From Curtobacterium sp. MR_MD2014 (GTDB lineage Bacteria; Actinomycetota; Actinomycetes; Actinomycetales; Microbacteriaceae), in assembly GCF_000772085.1 (NCBI RefSeq), contig NZ_CP009755.1:2232001-2296000 (forward strand): a stretch of DNA of 64,000 bases. The letters are read 5' to 3'. Positions 1 to 9,917 of the stretch are shown piece after piece (position 1 is the stretch's first letter; every line of letters starts with the position of its first letter). A program made the translations under genes and the position numbers. The notes beneath the pieces are model-generated. The model searched no databases. It was not told the origin of the DNA and saw only the letters and a program-made list of their open reading frames with translations.

Positions 1-1
1 G

Positions 2-1678
2 ACGCCGATCTCGAAGGAGACCGTCGCCGGGTTCTTCGCGCTCGACCAGTTCGTCGCCGACCTGCCGCGCCTGTCCGAGGAGCGTCGCCGCATCCAGGCG
101 CAGCGCGTGCGGAGCGACAAGGACGTGTTCCGCCTGTTCGGCGACGCCTTCAAGCCGCTGTTCGAGGACGGGTACTTCCTCGAGGGCTACCGCGCGATCC
201 TCGAGTCCTTCGACGTCGAGGCGCCGATGCACCGCACCAAGGTCCTCGTCATCACGGGCGACGCCCTGGGCGAGAAGATGGCCGGCCCCGGCATGCGCGC
301 GTGGAAGATCGCCGAGTCCCTCGCCCCGGACAACGACGTGCGCCTGGTCACCTGGAACGTGGCGAACCGCAAGTCCGACGCCTTCGACGTCGCCCGCGTC
401 CCGCTGCAGCACGAGCGGGCGATGCGGGAGCACGAGGAGTGGGCGGACGTCATCTTCTTCCAGGGCTACGCCCTGCACCACTTCACCACCCTGCAGCAGT
501 CGAACAAGATCATGGTCGTCGACCTGTACGACCCGATGCACCTCGAGCAGCTCGAGCAGGCCCGCGACAACGGCGACGTCGGGTGGCGCAACCAGGTCAC
601 GAGCACGACCGAGGTCATCAACGCGCAGCTCGAGCGCGGGGACTTCTTCCTCTGTGCCTCCGAGCGTCAGCGCCTGTTCTGGCTCGGCCAGCTCGCGGCG
701 GTCGGCCGCGTCAACCCGGACAACTACCTGGCGGACGACAACCTGCAGAAGCTGATCGCCATCGCGCCGTTCGGCCTGGACTCGAAGCCCCCGCAGCACG
801 AGCGCAAGGCCATCCGTGGTGTCACCCCCGGCATCGGCGAGGACGACAAGGTCGTCATCTGGGGCGGCGGCATCTACAACTGGTTCGACACCCCGTCGCT
901 CGTCCGCGCGATCGCGCATGTCGCCGAACGCCACGACGACATCCGCCTGTTCTTCCTCGGTGTCGCGCACCCGAACCCGGACGTGCCCGAGATGGCCATC
1001 GTCTCGGAGACCCGCCGGATCAGCGACGAGCTCGGCCTGACGGGCAAGCACGTGTTCTTCAACGAGCAGTGGGTCGCGCTCGACGACCGACAGAACTACC
1101 TGCTCGAGGCCGACGCCGGCGTGAGCACGCACTTCGCGCACATCGAGACGACCTTCTCGTTCCGCACCCGCATCCTCGACTACATGTGGGCGAACCTGCC
1201 GATCGTCACGACCGACGGCGACAGCTTCGGCGACCTCGTCGCAGCCGAGGGCATGGGCGTCGCGGTCCAGGAGCGCGACGTGGACGCACTCGCCGCGGCC
1301 CTCGAGTCGATGCTGTACGACCCGGAGGCCGCCCAGGCGGCTCGGGACGCGGTCCGTCGCGTCCGCGACGACTTCACGTGGGAGCGCGCGCTCGCCCCGC
1401 TCGTCGAGTTCTGCAAGGACCCGCAGCCGGCGGCGGACCGCGCCCACGACGCCGCGGTGCCGGCCGGCTCCGTCACGGCCGGCAGCCGTCCGCGCGTCGC
1501 GCTGAGCCCGGCACGTCAGCGGGAGATGGAGTTCCACGAGATCGCCAACAGCCGCCACGGCGTCGTCCGCGACGTCCGGCTGGCCACCTGGTACCTGCGG
1601 CAGAACGGCGTCGGCGGGCTCCGCGCCAAGGTGCAGGACCGCGTCCGGCTGATGCGGGAGAGCAGGAACGGGCGCTGA
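2..1678 (+). CDS. Glycosyltransferase, GT4-like (5' end outside window)
   Basis: The reading frame is open from base 2, so the gene starts before the window; the GTG at 107 is only an internal candidate. About 558 residues are visible. The first ~65 residues are a helical linker, then a GT-B fold begins near the segment KVLVITGDALGEKMAGPG. A second Rossmann-like part contains VVIWGGGIYNWFDTPSL and the late motif RTRILDYMWANLPIVTTDGD, which matches the donor-binding region of GT4 enzymes. A charged tail of ~80 residues follows. The next genes encode a Wzm/Wzt polysaccharide exporter on the same strand (87 bp to the permease start), so it probably assembles the exported glycan. The sugar donor cannot be read from sequence. 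The missing 5' part may hold a second catalytic domain. Confidence 0.85.
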   Translation, partial: TPISKETVAGFFALDQFVADLPRLSEERRRIQAQRVRSDKDVFRLFGDAFKPLFEDGYFLEGYRAILESFDVEAPMHRTKVLVITGDALGEKMAGPGMRAWKIAESLAPDNDVRLVTWNVANRKSDAFDVARVPLQHERAMREHEEWADVIFFQGYALHHFTTLQQSNKIMVVDLYDPMHLEQLEQARDNGDVGWRNQVTSTTEVINAQLERGDFFLCASERQRLFWLGQLAAVGRVNPDNYLADDNLQKLIAIAPFGLDSKPPQHERKAIRGVTPGIGEDDKVVIWGGGIYNWFDTPSLVRAIAHVAERHDDIRLFFLGVAHPNPDVPEMAIVSETRRISDELGLTGKHVFFNEQWVALDDRQNYLLEADAGVSTHFAHIETTFSFRTRILDYMWANLPIVTTDGDSFGDLVAAEGMGVAVQERDVDALAAALESMLYDPEAAQAARDAVRRVRDDFTWERALAPLVEFCKDPQPAADRAHDAAVPAGSVTAGSRPRVALSPARQREMEFHEIANSRHGVVRDVRLATWYLRQNGVGGLRAKVQDRVRLMRESRNGR

Positions 1679-1765
1679 CGTCCACACCGGGCACACGCGG
1701 GCACCGTTGTACAGTTGTCCGTCGCCCCGGTGCACCCGTCCCAGCGCACGAACACAGAGGAACCC

Positions 1766-2662
1766 ATGAGCAACATCGTCAGCGAGCGGTTCGAACGCCT
1801 CCGGCAGGAACGCATGGTCCCGGCAGGGCGTCCGGCGTCCGCCGTGGTGGGCTCGATCCGTGAGGTCCTCGCGCACCGGCAGCTCCTCGACCTGCTGATC
1901 CGCCGCGACCTGAAGTCCCGGTACAAGGACAGCGTGCTGGGCTTCGCCTGGACGCTGATCCGGCCGCTCGTGCAGCTCGCGATCTACTACTTCGTGCTCG
2001 GCCAGATCCTCGGGGCCTCGCGGAACATCCCCGAGTTCGCGATCTACGTCTTCTCCGGCCTGACGCTGTACGGCCTCTTCAGCGAGATCGTGGCGTCCGG
2101 CACCGCGTCGATCGTGAGCAACGCGGGGCTCATCAAGAAGGTCTACCTGCCGCGCGAGATCTACCCGCTCGCGAGCGTCGGGTCCGCGCTCTTCAACTTC
2201 GGCGTGCAGCTGGTCGTCCTGCTCGTCGCCGCGGTGCTGCAGAGCGGCTTCGCCTGGTGGCGCCCGGACCTGCTGTTCTTCTTCCCTGCCACGCTCGTGA
2301 TCCTGATCTGGGCGACGGCGCTCGCCCTGCTCCTCGCCGCACTCAACGTGTACCTGCGCGACATGCAGTACCTGGTCGAGGTGCTCGTGCTCCTGCTCAT
2401 GTGGGGCTCCCCCATCGTGTACAGCTGGCAGATGGTCGCGACCCGCGCGCCGGAGTGGCTCCTGACGCTCTACACGTCCAACCCGATCACGCTCGCCGTG
2501 CTCGGCATCCACCGGGCCTTCTGGTCCGCCGGCGACGACGCGCAGTACCCCGACCACCTGCTGCTCCGCCTCGGCATCGCCGCGGTCGTGGGCCTCGTGG
2601 CCCTGCTCGCGTGCCAGCGCGTGTTCGCCAAGCTGCAGGGCAACTTCGCCCAGGAGATCTGA
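1766..2662 (+). CDS. wzm: Polysaccharide ABC exporter permease (Wzm-like)
   Basis: A 298-residue integral membrane protein of the ABC-2 type, with about six hydrophobic segments (for example the stretches IYYFVLGQIL, VVLLVAAVL, LLLAALNVYL and VVGLVALLAC). The N-terminal cytoplasmic motif RRDLKSRYKDSVLGFAWTLI is typical of Wzm/RfbD/TagG permeases that move lipid-linked polysaccharide across the membrane. I place the start at ATG 1766, which has GAGGAA 5-10 nt upstream; a GTG at 1715 in frame lacks such a site. The stop lies 3 bp before the ATPase gene, which fits an exporter operon. Confidence 0.92.
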   Translation: MSNIVSERFERLRQERMVPAGRPASAVVGSIREVLAHRQLLDLLIRRDLKSRYKDSVLGFAWTLIRPLVQLAIYYFVLGQILGASRNIPEFAIYVFSGLTLYGLFSEIVASGTASIVSNAGLIKKVYLPREIYPLASVGSALFNFGVQLVVLLVAAVLQSGFAWWRPDLLFFFPATLVILIWATALALLLAALNVYLRDMQYLVEVLVLLLMWGSPIVYSWQMVATRAPEWLLTLYTSNPITLAVLGIHRAFWSAGDDAQYPDHLLLRLGIAAVVGLVALLACQRVFAKLQGNFAQEI

Positions 2663-2665
2663 TCG

Positions 2666-3913
2666 ATGAGCATCGACAACGACACGACCACCGACGCCGG
2701 CTCGCCCGCGTCGCCCTTCGCCGGTGCCCCGGACGTCGTCACGGTCCGGAACGTCTCCAAGAAGTTCACGATCCGCAAGGACAACTCGCTCAAGGAGCGC
2801 GTCGTCACGCTCGGCCGCGCCGGCCGACGGCACAGCGAGGACTTCTGGGCGCTCCGTGACGTCAGTCTCGACATCCCGGCCGGCACCACCATCGGGCTGC
2901 TCGGACCGAACGGGTCGGGGAAGTCGACCCTGCTCAAGACGATCGGCGGCATCCTCGAGCCGAGCTCCGGCACGGTCGAGCGCCGGGGTCGCCTCGCCGC
3001 GCTCATCGAGCTCGGCGCCGGCTTCCACCCGGACCTGACCGGTCGCGAGAACGTCTACCTGAACGCCGCGATCCTCGGGCAGACGCAGGAGGAGACCGAG
3101 GCCCGCTTCGAGGACATCCTGCAGTTCTCGGGCATCGGTGACTTCATCGACACCCAGGTGAAGTTCTACTCCTCGGGCATGTACGTCCGGCTCGCCTTCG
3201 CCGTCGCCATCAACACCGACCCGGACGTCCTGCTCGTCGACGAGGTCCTCGCCGTCGGCGACGAGCAGTTCCAGAAGAAGTGCCTCGACAAGATCCGCGA
3301 GTTCCAGGAGCAGGGCCGCACCATCATCCTGGTCTCGCACTCGCTCGGACAGGTGCAGGAGCTCTGCGACTCCGCGGTGGTCCTGCACCACGGTGAGGTC
3401 AAGTTCCAGGGGTCCGCTCGGCTCGCGGTGAAGAACTTCCGCGAGATCCTCGAGGACCGTCGTGTCGCCGAGGTCGAGGCGAACCACCCCGAGGAGCAGG
3501 CCACCCCGGGCAAGGTCGAGCACGTCGAGCTCGAGATCCCCGGCAAGCAGCCCGGTGCGGAGCACGTGCACGGCGACGACCTGGTCGTCCGCGCGACCTT
3601 CTCGCACACCACCGTTCTGCCCGAGTGGCGCGCGGGCATCAAGATCGAGACCCACCTCGGGCACCCCGCGTTCGGTGTCGACAGCCGGCAGCTGCAGACC
3701 CGGCACGAGCCGCTCGACGGCACCGCCACGGTCGAGTGGCACCTGCAGGACCTGCGGCTCGGCGGCGGACAGTACTTCGTGCACGTGTTCCTCGCGAAGC
3801 CGAACGGCGAGCACATCGTGATCCAGCGCGAGGCAGCTCGCTTCGTCGTCGCCGACGAGGACACCCAGTCCGGCATCGCCTGGACGAAGACCACCGAGCG
3901 CCAGGTCCACTGA
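2666..3913 (+). CDS. wzt: Polysaccharide ABC exporter ATPase (Wzt-like)
   Basis: A 415-residue ATPase partner of the preceding permease. Walker A is GPNGSGKST at residues 80-88, the signature region reads YSSGMYVRLAFA, and Walker B is VLLVDEVLAVGDEQF with the H-loop SHSLGQV further on. This is the teichoic-acid/O-antigen exporter ATPase family. Residues ~270-410 form an extra C-terminal domain rich in beta strands; in E. coli O8/O9a Wzt such a domain recognises the capped end of the polysaccharide. That role is inferred here. It follows the permease by 3 bp and precedes a glycosyltransferase by 1 bp, so all are likely cotranscribed. Confidence 0.93.
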   Translation: MSIDNDTTTDAGSPASPFAGAPDVVTVRNVSKKFTIRKDNSLKERVVTLGRAGRRHSEDFWALRDVSLDIPAGTTIGLLGPNGSGKSTLLKTIGGILEPSSGTVERRGRLAALIELGAGFHPDLTGRENVYLNAAILGQTQEETEARFEDILQFSGIGDFIDTQVKFYSSGMYVRLAFAVAINTDPDVLLVDEVLAVGDEQFQKKCLDKIREFQEQGRTIILVSHSLGQVQELCDSAVVLHHGEVKFQGSARLAVKNFREILEDRRVAEVEANHPEEQATPGKVEHVELEIPGKQPGAEHVHGDDLVVRATFSHTTVLPEWRAGIKIETHLGHPAFGVDSRQLQTRHEPLDGTATVEWHLQDLRLGGGQYFVHVFLAKPNGEHIVIQREAARFVVADEDTQSGIAWTKTTERQVH

Positions 3914-3914
3914 C

Positions 3915-5042
3915 GTGGGGGCAGTCCCCGTGCTCGTCGACGCGACCTCGGTGCCGCCGAGCCGCGGCGGCGTCGCGCGCTACATCGCCGGTCTGCTGCA
4001 GGGCCTCGGCGACCTCGACGTCCGCGTCGACGTCGTCGTGAAGCCCGGCGACCTCGCGTGGCTGCGCGGACTCGCACCGACGCACCGGTACCACGCCGCC
4101 CCCGGCTGGACGGCATCGCGGCCGCTCCGGCTGCTGTGGGAGCAGGTCGGTCTGCCGGGGCTGCTCCGTCGCACCGGGGCGACCGTCCTGCACAGCCCGC
4201 ACTACACGTTCCCGGTGATCCGGGCCTCCCGGACGGTCGTCACGCTGCACGACGCGACGTTCTTCTCCGACCCGGCGGCGCACTCGCGCCTGAAGCGCAC
4301 CTTCTTCCGCACGTGGACCCGGCTCGCACGGCGGTGGGCACGAGGCACCGTCGCGCCGAGCGCGGCAACGGTCGCCGAGCTCGACCGGCTGGCCGGTCGC
4401 GCCCGCCGAGCGACGGTCGTCGCGCACCTCGGGGTGGACGCGACCGTCTTCCGCGTGCCGTCCGCCGCCGAGACGGCGGCCTTCCGCGCCGCACACGACC
4501 TCGGCCCGGACACCACCTGGATCGCGTTCCTCGGGACCGTCGAGCCGAGGAAGCAGGTGCCGGCGCTCCTCGCCGCGCACCGAGCACTCCGCAGTCGGGG
4601 CGCCGCCGTCCCACCGCTGCTCGTCGCGGGAGGCCTCGGCTGGGACGAGGAGGCGCGGGCCGAGCTCAGCGCCGTCGGCGACGAGCCCGGCGCACCCGTG
4701 CGCTACCTCGGCTACCTGCCGATCGAGGAACTCCACGTCCTGCTCGGCGCCGCACGCGTCACCGCCTACCCGAGCACCGGCGAGGGCTTCGGGCTGCCGG
4801 TGCTCGAGGCCATGGCCTCCGGCGGCGACGTCCTGACGACCCGGCGGCTCGCGATCCCCGAGGTCGGCGGCGATGCCGTCACGTACACGGAGCCGGACAC
4901 CGACGCCATCCGCGACGCCCTCGCGGCGATGCTCGCCGAGCCCGCCGACGCCCGGGCGGAGCGCGTGCACCGTGCGCGGGTACGGAGCGCCGAGTTCACC
5001 TGGGCCGCCTGCGCCGAGCGCCACATGGGGGTCTACGCATGA
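3915..5042 (+). CDS. Glycosyltransferase family 4
   Basis: 375 residues, GT-B fold. The N-terminus VLVDATSVPPSRGGVARYI is the acceptor-side motif seen in mannosyl- and rhamnosyltransferases that start with a GGV/GI glycine turn. The donor side shows FLGTVEPRKQVPALL followed by YPSTGEGFGLPVLEAMA, carrying the E-x7-E motif of retaining GT4 enzymes. GTG start 1 bp after the Wzt stop; the stop overlaps the next ATG by 4 bp (ATGA), indicating translational coupling. The donor is probably a nucleotide sugar such as GDP-mannose or dTDP-rhamnose, but this cannot be decided. Confidence 0.9.
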   Translation: MGAVPVLVDATSVPPSRGGVARYIAGLLQGLGDLDVRVDVVVKPGDLAWLRGLAPTHRYHAAPGWTASRPLRLLWEQVGLPGLLRRTGATVLHSPHYTFPVIRASRTVVTLHDATFFSDPAAHSRLKRTFFRTWTRLARRWARGTVAPSAATVAELDRLAGRARRATVVAHLGVDATVFRVPSAAETAAFRAAHDLGPDTTWIAFLGTVEPRKQVPALLAAHRALRSRGAAVPPLLVAGGLGWDEEARAELSAVGDEPGAPVRYLGYLPIEELHVLLGAARVTAYPSTGEGFGLPVLEAMASGGDVLTTRRLAIPEVGGDAVTYTEPDTDAIRDALAAMLAEPADARAERVHRARVRSAEFTWAACAERHMGVYA

Positions 5043-5914
5043 GCGACCGGACCGAGCGGGGCGGTGCGGTCCCCCAGCGTGCCGCGATCGTGACGGTGTC
5101 GTACGAGTCCGGCGACGTGCTGCCCGCGTTCCTCGCGTCCACCGCCGCCGCGAGCAGCCGGGACGTCGAGGTCGTGGTCGCCGACAACGACTCGGCGACC
5201 GCCGACGCACTCCGCCGCGTGACCGAGACGGCCGGGGCGCGCTTCGTCGCGGTCGGCGCGAACCTCGGGTACGGGGCCGCCGTGAACCGCGCCGTCGCCT
5301 CGCTCGACCCCGACGTGCGGTGGGTCCTCGTGTCCAACCCCGACGTCGTGCTGGCCCCCGGAGCGCTCGACCGCCTGATCGCCACCGCCGAGACGGACGG
5401 GACGATCGGGGCCGTCGGGCCGCGCCTGCTCGAGCCCGACGGTGCGGTCTACCCGTCGGCGCGGCTCGTCCCCTCGCTCCGCACCGGGCTCGGCCACGCG
5501 GTCTTCGCGAACGTCTGGCACGGTAACCCGTGGACGAAGCGCTACCGGCAGGAAGGCGACCACACGGTGCGTCGTGACGCCGGCTGGCTGTCCGGCGCGT
5601 GCGTGCTCGTGCGCCGCGACGTCTACGACCGCCTGGGCGGCTTCGACGAGACCTACTTCATGTACTTCGAGGACGTCGACCTGGGGTGGCGCATCGGTCG
5701 CCTCGGCCTGCGGAACGTGTACGAGCCGGAGGCGGTCGCCACCCACGTGGGCGGTACCGCGACGCGTGGATCCTCGGAGCGGATGCGCCGCGCCCACCAC
5801 GAGAGCGCGTACCGCTTCCTGGCCGGCAAGTACGCCGCGTGGTGGCTCTGGCCGCTGCGAGCGGTGCTGCGCGTGGCGCTGTCCGTCCGTGCACGTGCCA
5901 CGCGGACCCGCTGA
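5039..5914 (+). CDS. Glycosyltransferase family 2, rhamnosyltransferase-like (WbbL type)
   Basis: 291 residues. A GT-A fold is shown by IVTVSYESGD near the N-terminus, VVVADNDSATADALRRV, NLGYGAAVNRAV and the DXD-like SNPDVVL. Later come GACVLVRRDVYDRLGGFDE and YFMYFEDVDLGWRI, which are characteristic of WbbL-type dTDP-rhamnosyltransferases. The dTDP-rhamnose pathway genes lie 4-9 kb downstream, which supports rhamnose as donor (inference). The start ATG overlaps the upstream stop by 4 bp, so it belongs to the wzm-wzt operon. Confidence 0.9.
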   Translation: MSDRTERGGAVPQRAAIVTVSYESGDVLPAFLASTAAASSRDVEVVVADNDSATADALRRVTETAGARFVAVGANLGYGAAVNRAVASLDPDVRWVLVSNPDVVLAPGALDRLIATAETDGTIGAVGPRLLEPDGAVYPSARLVPSLRTGLGHAVFANVWHGNPWTKRYRQEGDHTVRRDAGWLSGACVLVRRDVYDRLGGFDETYFMYFEDVDLGWRIGRLGLRNVYEPEAVATHVGGTATRGSSERMRRAHHESAYRFLAGKYAAWWLWPLRAVLRVALSVRARATRTR

Positions 5915-5975
5915 ACCCGTATAACCTCTCAGGGAAGCACGCCCACCCGCCCTCCCCCGACCCGGATTGCAGCAC

Positions 5976-7097
5976 ATGATCCTCGCCGTCACCCTGATGG
6001 TCCGCGACGAAGCGGACGTCATCCCCGCCTGGCTCGACCACCACGTCGCCCAGGGCTTCGACGTCTTCGTCATCACCGACAACGGTTCGGTGGACGGGAC
6101 GAGCGCCCTGCTCGAAGCCTTCGCCGAACGCGACGACGTCACCGTCGACCTGCGCCACGACCCCGTCCACCGCAAGCAGCAGGGCACCGTCGTGACCGGC
6201 ATGGCCCGCGACGCCGCGTCGGTGCACGGAGCCGACTGGGTGGTGAACGCGGACGCCGACGAGTTCATCCTGCCCGTCGACCGGACGCTCACCGTCCGAC
6301 AGGTCTTCGAACGCCTCGACCCGGTGATCGGCGCGTTCTTCGTGCCGGTCGTCAACCTGACCGGCGAACTCGCCGAGTCCGGGGCCGGCATCGAACGCCT
6401 GCACTGGCGCGACGAGCGGTCCGTCGAGGAGCTCCGGGCCGTCGGTCTCATCGCCCCGCCCACCGCGAACACGGTCCACGTCGGCGACCCGGCGGTCACG
6501 GTCGTGCAGGGCAACCACCGTGCGAGCGTGGCGAACGGCGCTCCGGTGCCGGAGGGCCTCGCGCTCGAGGTCCTGCACCTGCCGTGGCGGTCCTGGGCGC
6601 AGTACGCGCACCGCGTCGAGGTCACCGGCCGCGCCTACGACGACAACCCGGACCTCACGCCGAGCCCGCGGCACCACGGCATGCGCGACTGGCGCCGGCT
6701 GCAGGAGGGGGTGCTCGAGGCCGTCTTCTCACTCCGCTTCGTGACCGACGACGAGGCAGGGGGCGGACCCTTCACTCGTGACGACGGCATCGCCGAGGTC
6801 CTGCGCCGTGCGGGCTCGACCTCGCTCGGTGCGCCGGAGCCCGTCGTCGCACAGCAGCGGCTGGAGGCCCTCCGGTCCCTCGGGCGTTCGATCGCCGACC
6901 GCGACGGCCGCATCGCCGCGCTCGAGGACGAGGTGCGCGACAGCGCGGAGCTCGCCGACTCGCTGCGCCGGACGGTGCAGTTCGAGCGCGACGCGCACCG
7001 TCGGACCGAGGCGGAACTGGCCGCCGTCAGGGCCCGACGGATCGTCCGGCTCGCCGACCGAGCCGGGGACGCCGCCCGGCGCATCCGACGACGCTGA
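5976..7097 (+). CDS. Glycosyltransferase family 2 protein with C-terminal coiled coil
   Basis: 373 residues. The N-terminus ILAVTLMVRDEADVIPAWL and the acidic pair in VVNADADEFILPV mark a GT2/GT92-like transferase that handles a single sugar transfer. The last ~90 residues are rich in Glu, Arg and Ala (for example IADRDGRIAALEDEVRDS) and look like a coiled coil. Start ATG 5976 is chosen; a TTG three codons earlier is possible. It ends 21 bp from the end of a convergent gene with no hairpin between them. Confidence 0.85.
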   Translation: MILAVTLMVRDEADVIPAWLDHHVAQGFDVFVITDNGSVDGTSALLEAFAERDDVTVDLRHDPVHRKQQGTVVTGMARDAASVHGADWVVNADADEFILPVDRTLTVRQVFERLDPVIGAFFVPVVNLTGELAESGAGIERLHWRDERSVEELRAVGLIAPPTANTVHVGDPAVTVVQGNHRASVANGAPVPEGLALEVLHLPWRSWAQYAHRVEVTGRAYDDNPDLTPSPRHHGMRDWRRLQEGVLEAVFSLRFVTDDEAGGGPFTRDDGIAEVLRRAGSTSLGAPEPVVAQQRLEALRSLGRSIADRDGRIAALEDEVRDSAELADSLRRTVQFERDAHRRTEAELAAVRARRIVRLADRAGDAARRIRRR

Positions 7098-7118
7098 CCC
7101 GCGTGGGCGCGCTGCCTG

Positions 7119-9044
7119 TCAGCCCTGCGCGCGGACGCGACGCACGGCGTCGAGCAGCGTCTCGGCCCGGTTCCGGAACGAGTGCTCGGCGCCGATCCGC
7201 TCCCCCCGCGCCACACGGTCCTCGAGCGTCGCCGACTCCCCCGCGTGGACGGTCTCGCGGAGCTGCTCGACCGAGGTGTACGTCCGCACCGCGCCGTGGA
7301 AGAGGTCGTCGACCCCCGGCACCGGATCGGTCACGACCAGCGCCCCCGAGGCAGCGGCGTCGAACAGCCGGTTCGACAGGAAGCCGTCCCGCGCCATGTC
7401 GTCCCAGTGGTCGTTGAGCACCACCCGGGCGGTCCGGTAGAGCGCCGGTAGCTCGTCGTTCGCCACGAACACGCCGCGGTGCACGCCCTCGGGCAGGAGC
7501 CCCTCCCAGCCCTCGCCCCACACCGCGAGGTCCACCCCGGCCTCGACCGCGTCGCGGACCACGGGCCGGAACACCCGTCGGGTCTTCCCGACGAACGCGG
7601 TGTCGAGCGCGCCGAACGCGGCGTCCGGAGCACCCGGGTGGAAGCGGGCAGGGTCGGTCGCCTGCAGCAGCGGCGCGACCGGCAGCCCCGTCTCCCCGGC
7701 GACCCGGGTGGCCCACACCGGCCCGGCGGCGAACCGCAGGTCGTAGCGTGCCAGCTCCGCCGGCGTCACGAGGTCCGGGTGCGAGATCACCCAGAGCACG
7801 TTCGTCGCCGAGGGGTGCACCGGGGTGTCGTCGAGTCCCCGCAGGGTCAGCGCGACGTCGTCGAGGTGCTCGGAGAAGGGCCGGACGTGCGACTCGCGGT
7901 GGTCGACGACGACCTCCTGCCCGAGACCCCGCAGCGCCCGCGCGAGGTCGCGCGCGAAGAACGTGTCCCCCCAGTCGTCCCCCCGTGCCCCCGGGTGCGC
8001 CGCGATCCGCAGCGACCAGCGCAGCCGTTCCCCGCGGTCGCGCAGGGACAGCCGCTCGGTGCCCCGCTCGGCCCGGACGACGGGTTCGCGGAGCGCCACG
8101 GGCGCACCGACCGGGTCCGCGGTGCCCCGCATCGGGAGGAATCCCAGGCGCTCCAGTGCCGGCGCGGTGTACTCGTCGCGACGTCCTCGCCAGACCGCGA
8201 GCGCATCCGCCGCGTCCGCGTCGTAGCGCCGTTCGCGGACGGCCGGGTCGCCGTAGGCCCGCCCGAGCGGCACGAGGACGCAGTCGCCGTGCAGGTCGTC
8301 GGCGGTGTCGCGGGTCAGCCGGGCGACCGCGGTGCGGGTGTCGACGGTGCGGACGGGGTCCGCGAGCGCGGCGACGGGCGCGGCGAAGCAGGGCAGGTCC
8401 GCCGCGAAGACGGCCGTGCCGTCGAGTCCGTCGGCGTCCTCGGCGGGGTGGCCGCGCAGCAGCGACGCGACCGGGGCGGTCGGCTGGGGCAGGGCCGCGC
8501 CGGCGCTCAGCACCACGTCGTCGGCCGACCGGACGACGGCCACGGCGACCCGCGCCTCCCGGCCGACCGTCGCGACGAGCCGGGCGTGGGCGCCCTCGGG
8601 GAGGGTGATCGCGGCGTCCTGGACCACGACCGTGGCGGACCGGAGCTGCGCGCGTGCCGCGGCGACCGCGCCGCCCCAGGTCGCCGTGACCGTGCGCTGC
8701 GCGACCACGTGGTCGGCCGCTGGCTCGACCGGCGCGTAGGTGCTCGTCGGGCCGGCGTGCACGTCGTACGCACTGACGACGACCGTGCGTGCGCCGGCGG
8801 CGACCGCGGCGGCGACCGCCGGTCGGTGCGCTCCGTCCCGGAACGTCCGCTCCTGCACGGTCACGACGACGTCGAACCCGTCCGGTGCGACCGTCGGCCG
8901 GTCCGTCACGAGGGACGTGTCGACCGGGAGGCGCGGCTCGGCCGCTCCGTCGACCGCACCACCGCGGGTGGTGGCGTCGGGACCCGTCCGCTCGGCTCCC
9001 GCCGCAGCGGTCCGCCCGAACAGCCGGCCGAGCCGGGACGCCAT
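7119..9044 (-). CDS. Large glycosyltransferase with CgeB-like C-terminal domain
   Basis: 641 residues. The first ~300 residues are low in recognisable motifs: an Ala/Val-rich alpha/beta region (VVVTVQERTFRDG, VVVSAYDVHAGP). From about residue 340 a second GT-B-like unit begins (LRIAAHPGARGDDWGDTFFARDLARAL). The C-terminus holds ARVVLNDHWDDMA, LSNRLFDAAASGALVV and DPVPGVDDLF, the pattern of spore-protein CgeB/Glyco_trans_1_2 domains. The start codon ATG 9044 shares one base with the rmlA stop (TGATG), so it is translated as the third gene of an rmlC-rmlA-GT unit. Likely adds a sugar, possibly rhamnose, to the surface glycan; the acceptor is unknown. Confidence 0.85.
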   Translation of the reverse strand: MASRLGRLFGRTAAAGAERTGPDATTRGGAVDGAAEPRLPVDTSLVTDRPTVAPDGFDVVVTVQERTFRDGAHRPAVAAAVAAGARTVVVSAYDVHAGPTSTYAPVEPAADHVVAQRTVTATWGGAVAAARAQLRSATVVVQDAAITLPEGAHARLVATVGREARVAVAVVRSADDVVLSAGAALPQPTAPVASLLRGHPAEDADGLDGTAVFAADLPCFAAPVAALADPVRTVDTRTAVARLTRDTADDLHGDCVLVPLGRAYGDPAVRERRYDADAADALAVWRGRRDEYTAPALERLGFLPMRGTADPVGAPVALREPVVRAERGTERLSLRDRGERLRWSLRIAAHPGARGDDWGDTFFARDLARALRGLGQEVVVDHRESHVRPFSEHLDDVALTLRGLDDTPVHPSATNVLWVISHPDLVTPAELARYDLRFAAGPVWATRVAGETGLPVAPLLQATDPARFHPGAPDAAFGALDTAFVGKTRRVFRPVVRDAVEAGVDLAVWGEGWEGLLPEGVHRGVFVANDELPALYRTARVVLNDHWDDMARDGFLSNRLFDAAASGALVVTDPVPGVDDLFHGAVRTYTSVEQLRETVHAGESATLEDRVARGERIGAEHSFRNRAETLLDAVRRVRAQG

Positions 9045-9907
9045 CAGCCCTGCAGCAGGGCGTTCAGGTAGACGCCGTAGCCGCCCTTGACGAGGGGTGC
9101 CGCGAGGTCGGCGAGCTGCGCGTCGTCGATCCACCCGTTGCGCCAGGCGATCTCCTCGATGCAGCCGATCTTGAAGCCCTGGCGGTCCTCGATGACCTTG
9201 ACGTACTCGGACGCCTGCATCATCGACTCGAACGTGCCGGTGTCGAGCCAGGCGGTCCCGCGGTCGAGGACCTGCACACCGAGCTTGCCCGCCTCGAGGT
9301 ACCGCTCGTTGACGGTGGAGATCTCGAGCTCACCGCGTGCGCTGGGCTCGATGGTCTTCGCGATCTCGATGACCGAGTTGTCGTAGAAGTACAGCCCCGG
9401 GACGGCGTAGTTCGACTTCGGCTGCGCGGGCTTCTCCTCGATGGAGACCGCGGTGAACGCATCGTCGAACTCGACGACGCCGTACGCCGTGGGGTCGGCC
9501 ACGTGGTAGGCGAAGATGGTCGCACCGTCGACGCCGGTGTTCTTCCGCAGGTTCGTGCCGAGGCCGGTGCCGTGGAAGATGTTGTCGCCGAGGACCAGCG
9601 CGACGCTGTCGTCGCCGATGAACTCCTCGCCGATGACGAACGCCTGCGCCAGGCCGTCCGGGCTCGGCTGCACGGCGTACTGGATGTCCATGCCGAGCGA
9701 CGAACCGTCGCCGAGCAGGGCCTTGAACTGCTCGTTGTACTCCGGCGTCGTGATGACCAGGACCTCGCGGATGCCGGCCATCATGAGCGTCGACAGCGGG
9801 TAGTAGACCATCGGCTTGTCGTAGATCGGCATGAGCTGCTTGCTGATGCCCTTGGTGATGGGCCAGAGGCGCGTGCCGGAACCACCGGCGAGGATGATGC
9901 CCTTCAT
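9044..9907 (-). CDS. rmlA: Glucose-1-phosphate thymidylyltransferase RmlA
   Basis: 287 residues, full family length. It makes dTDP-glucose from glucose 1-phosphate and dTTP, the first step of dTDP-L-rhamnose synthesis. Nucleotide-binding motif [11 protein letters not shown] at residues 6-16, then [17 protein letters not shown] at 23-39 and the metal-binding LGDNIFHG at 106-113. It starts 10 bp after rmlC and its stop overlaps the next glycosyltransferase start by one base. Confidence 0.97.
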   Translation of the reverse strand: MKGIILAGGSGTRLWPITKGISKQLMPIYDKPMVYYPLSTLMMAGIREVLVITTPEYNEQFKALLGDGSSLGMDIQYAVQPSPDGLAQAFVIGEEFIGDDSVALVLGDNIFHGTGLGTNLRKNTGVDGATIFAYHVADPTAYGVVEFDDAFTAVSIEEKPAQPKSNYAVPGLYFYDNSVIEIAKTIEPSARGELEISTVNERYLEAGKLGVQVLDRGTAWLDTGTFESMMQASEYVKVIEDRQGFKIGCIEEIAWRNGWIDDAQLADLAAPLVKGGYGVYLNALLQG

Positions 9908-9917
9908 CGGACCGTCC

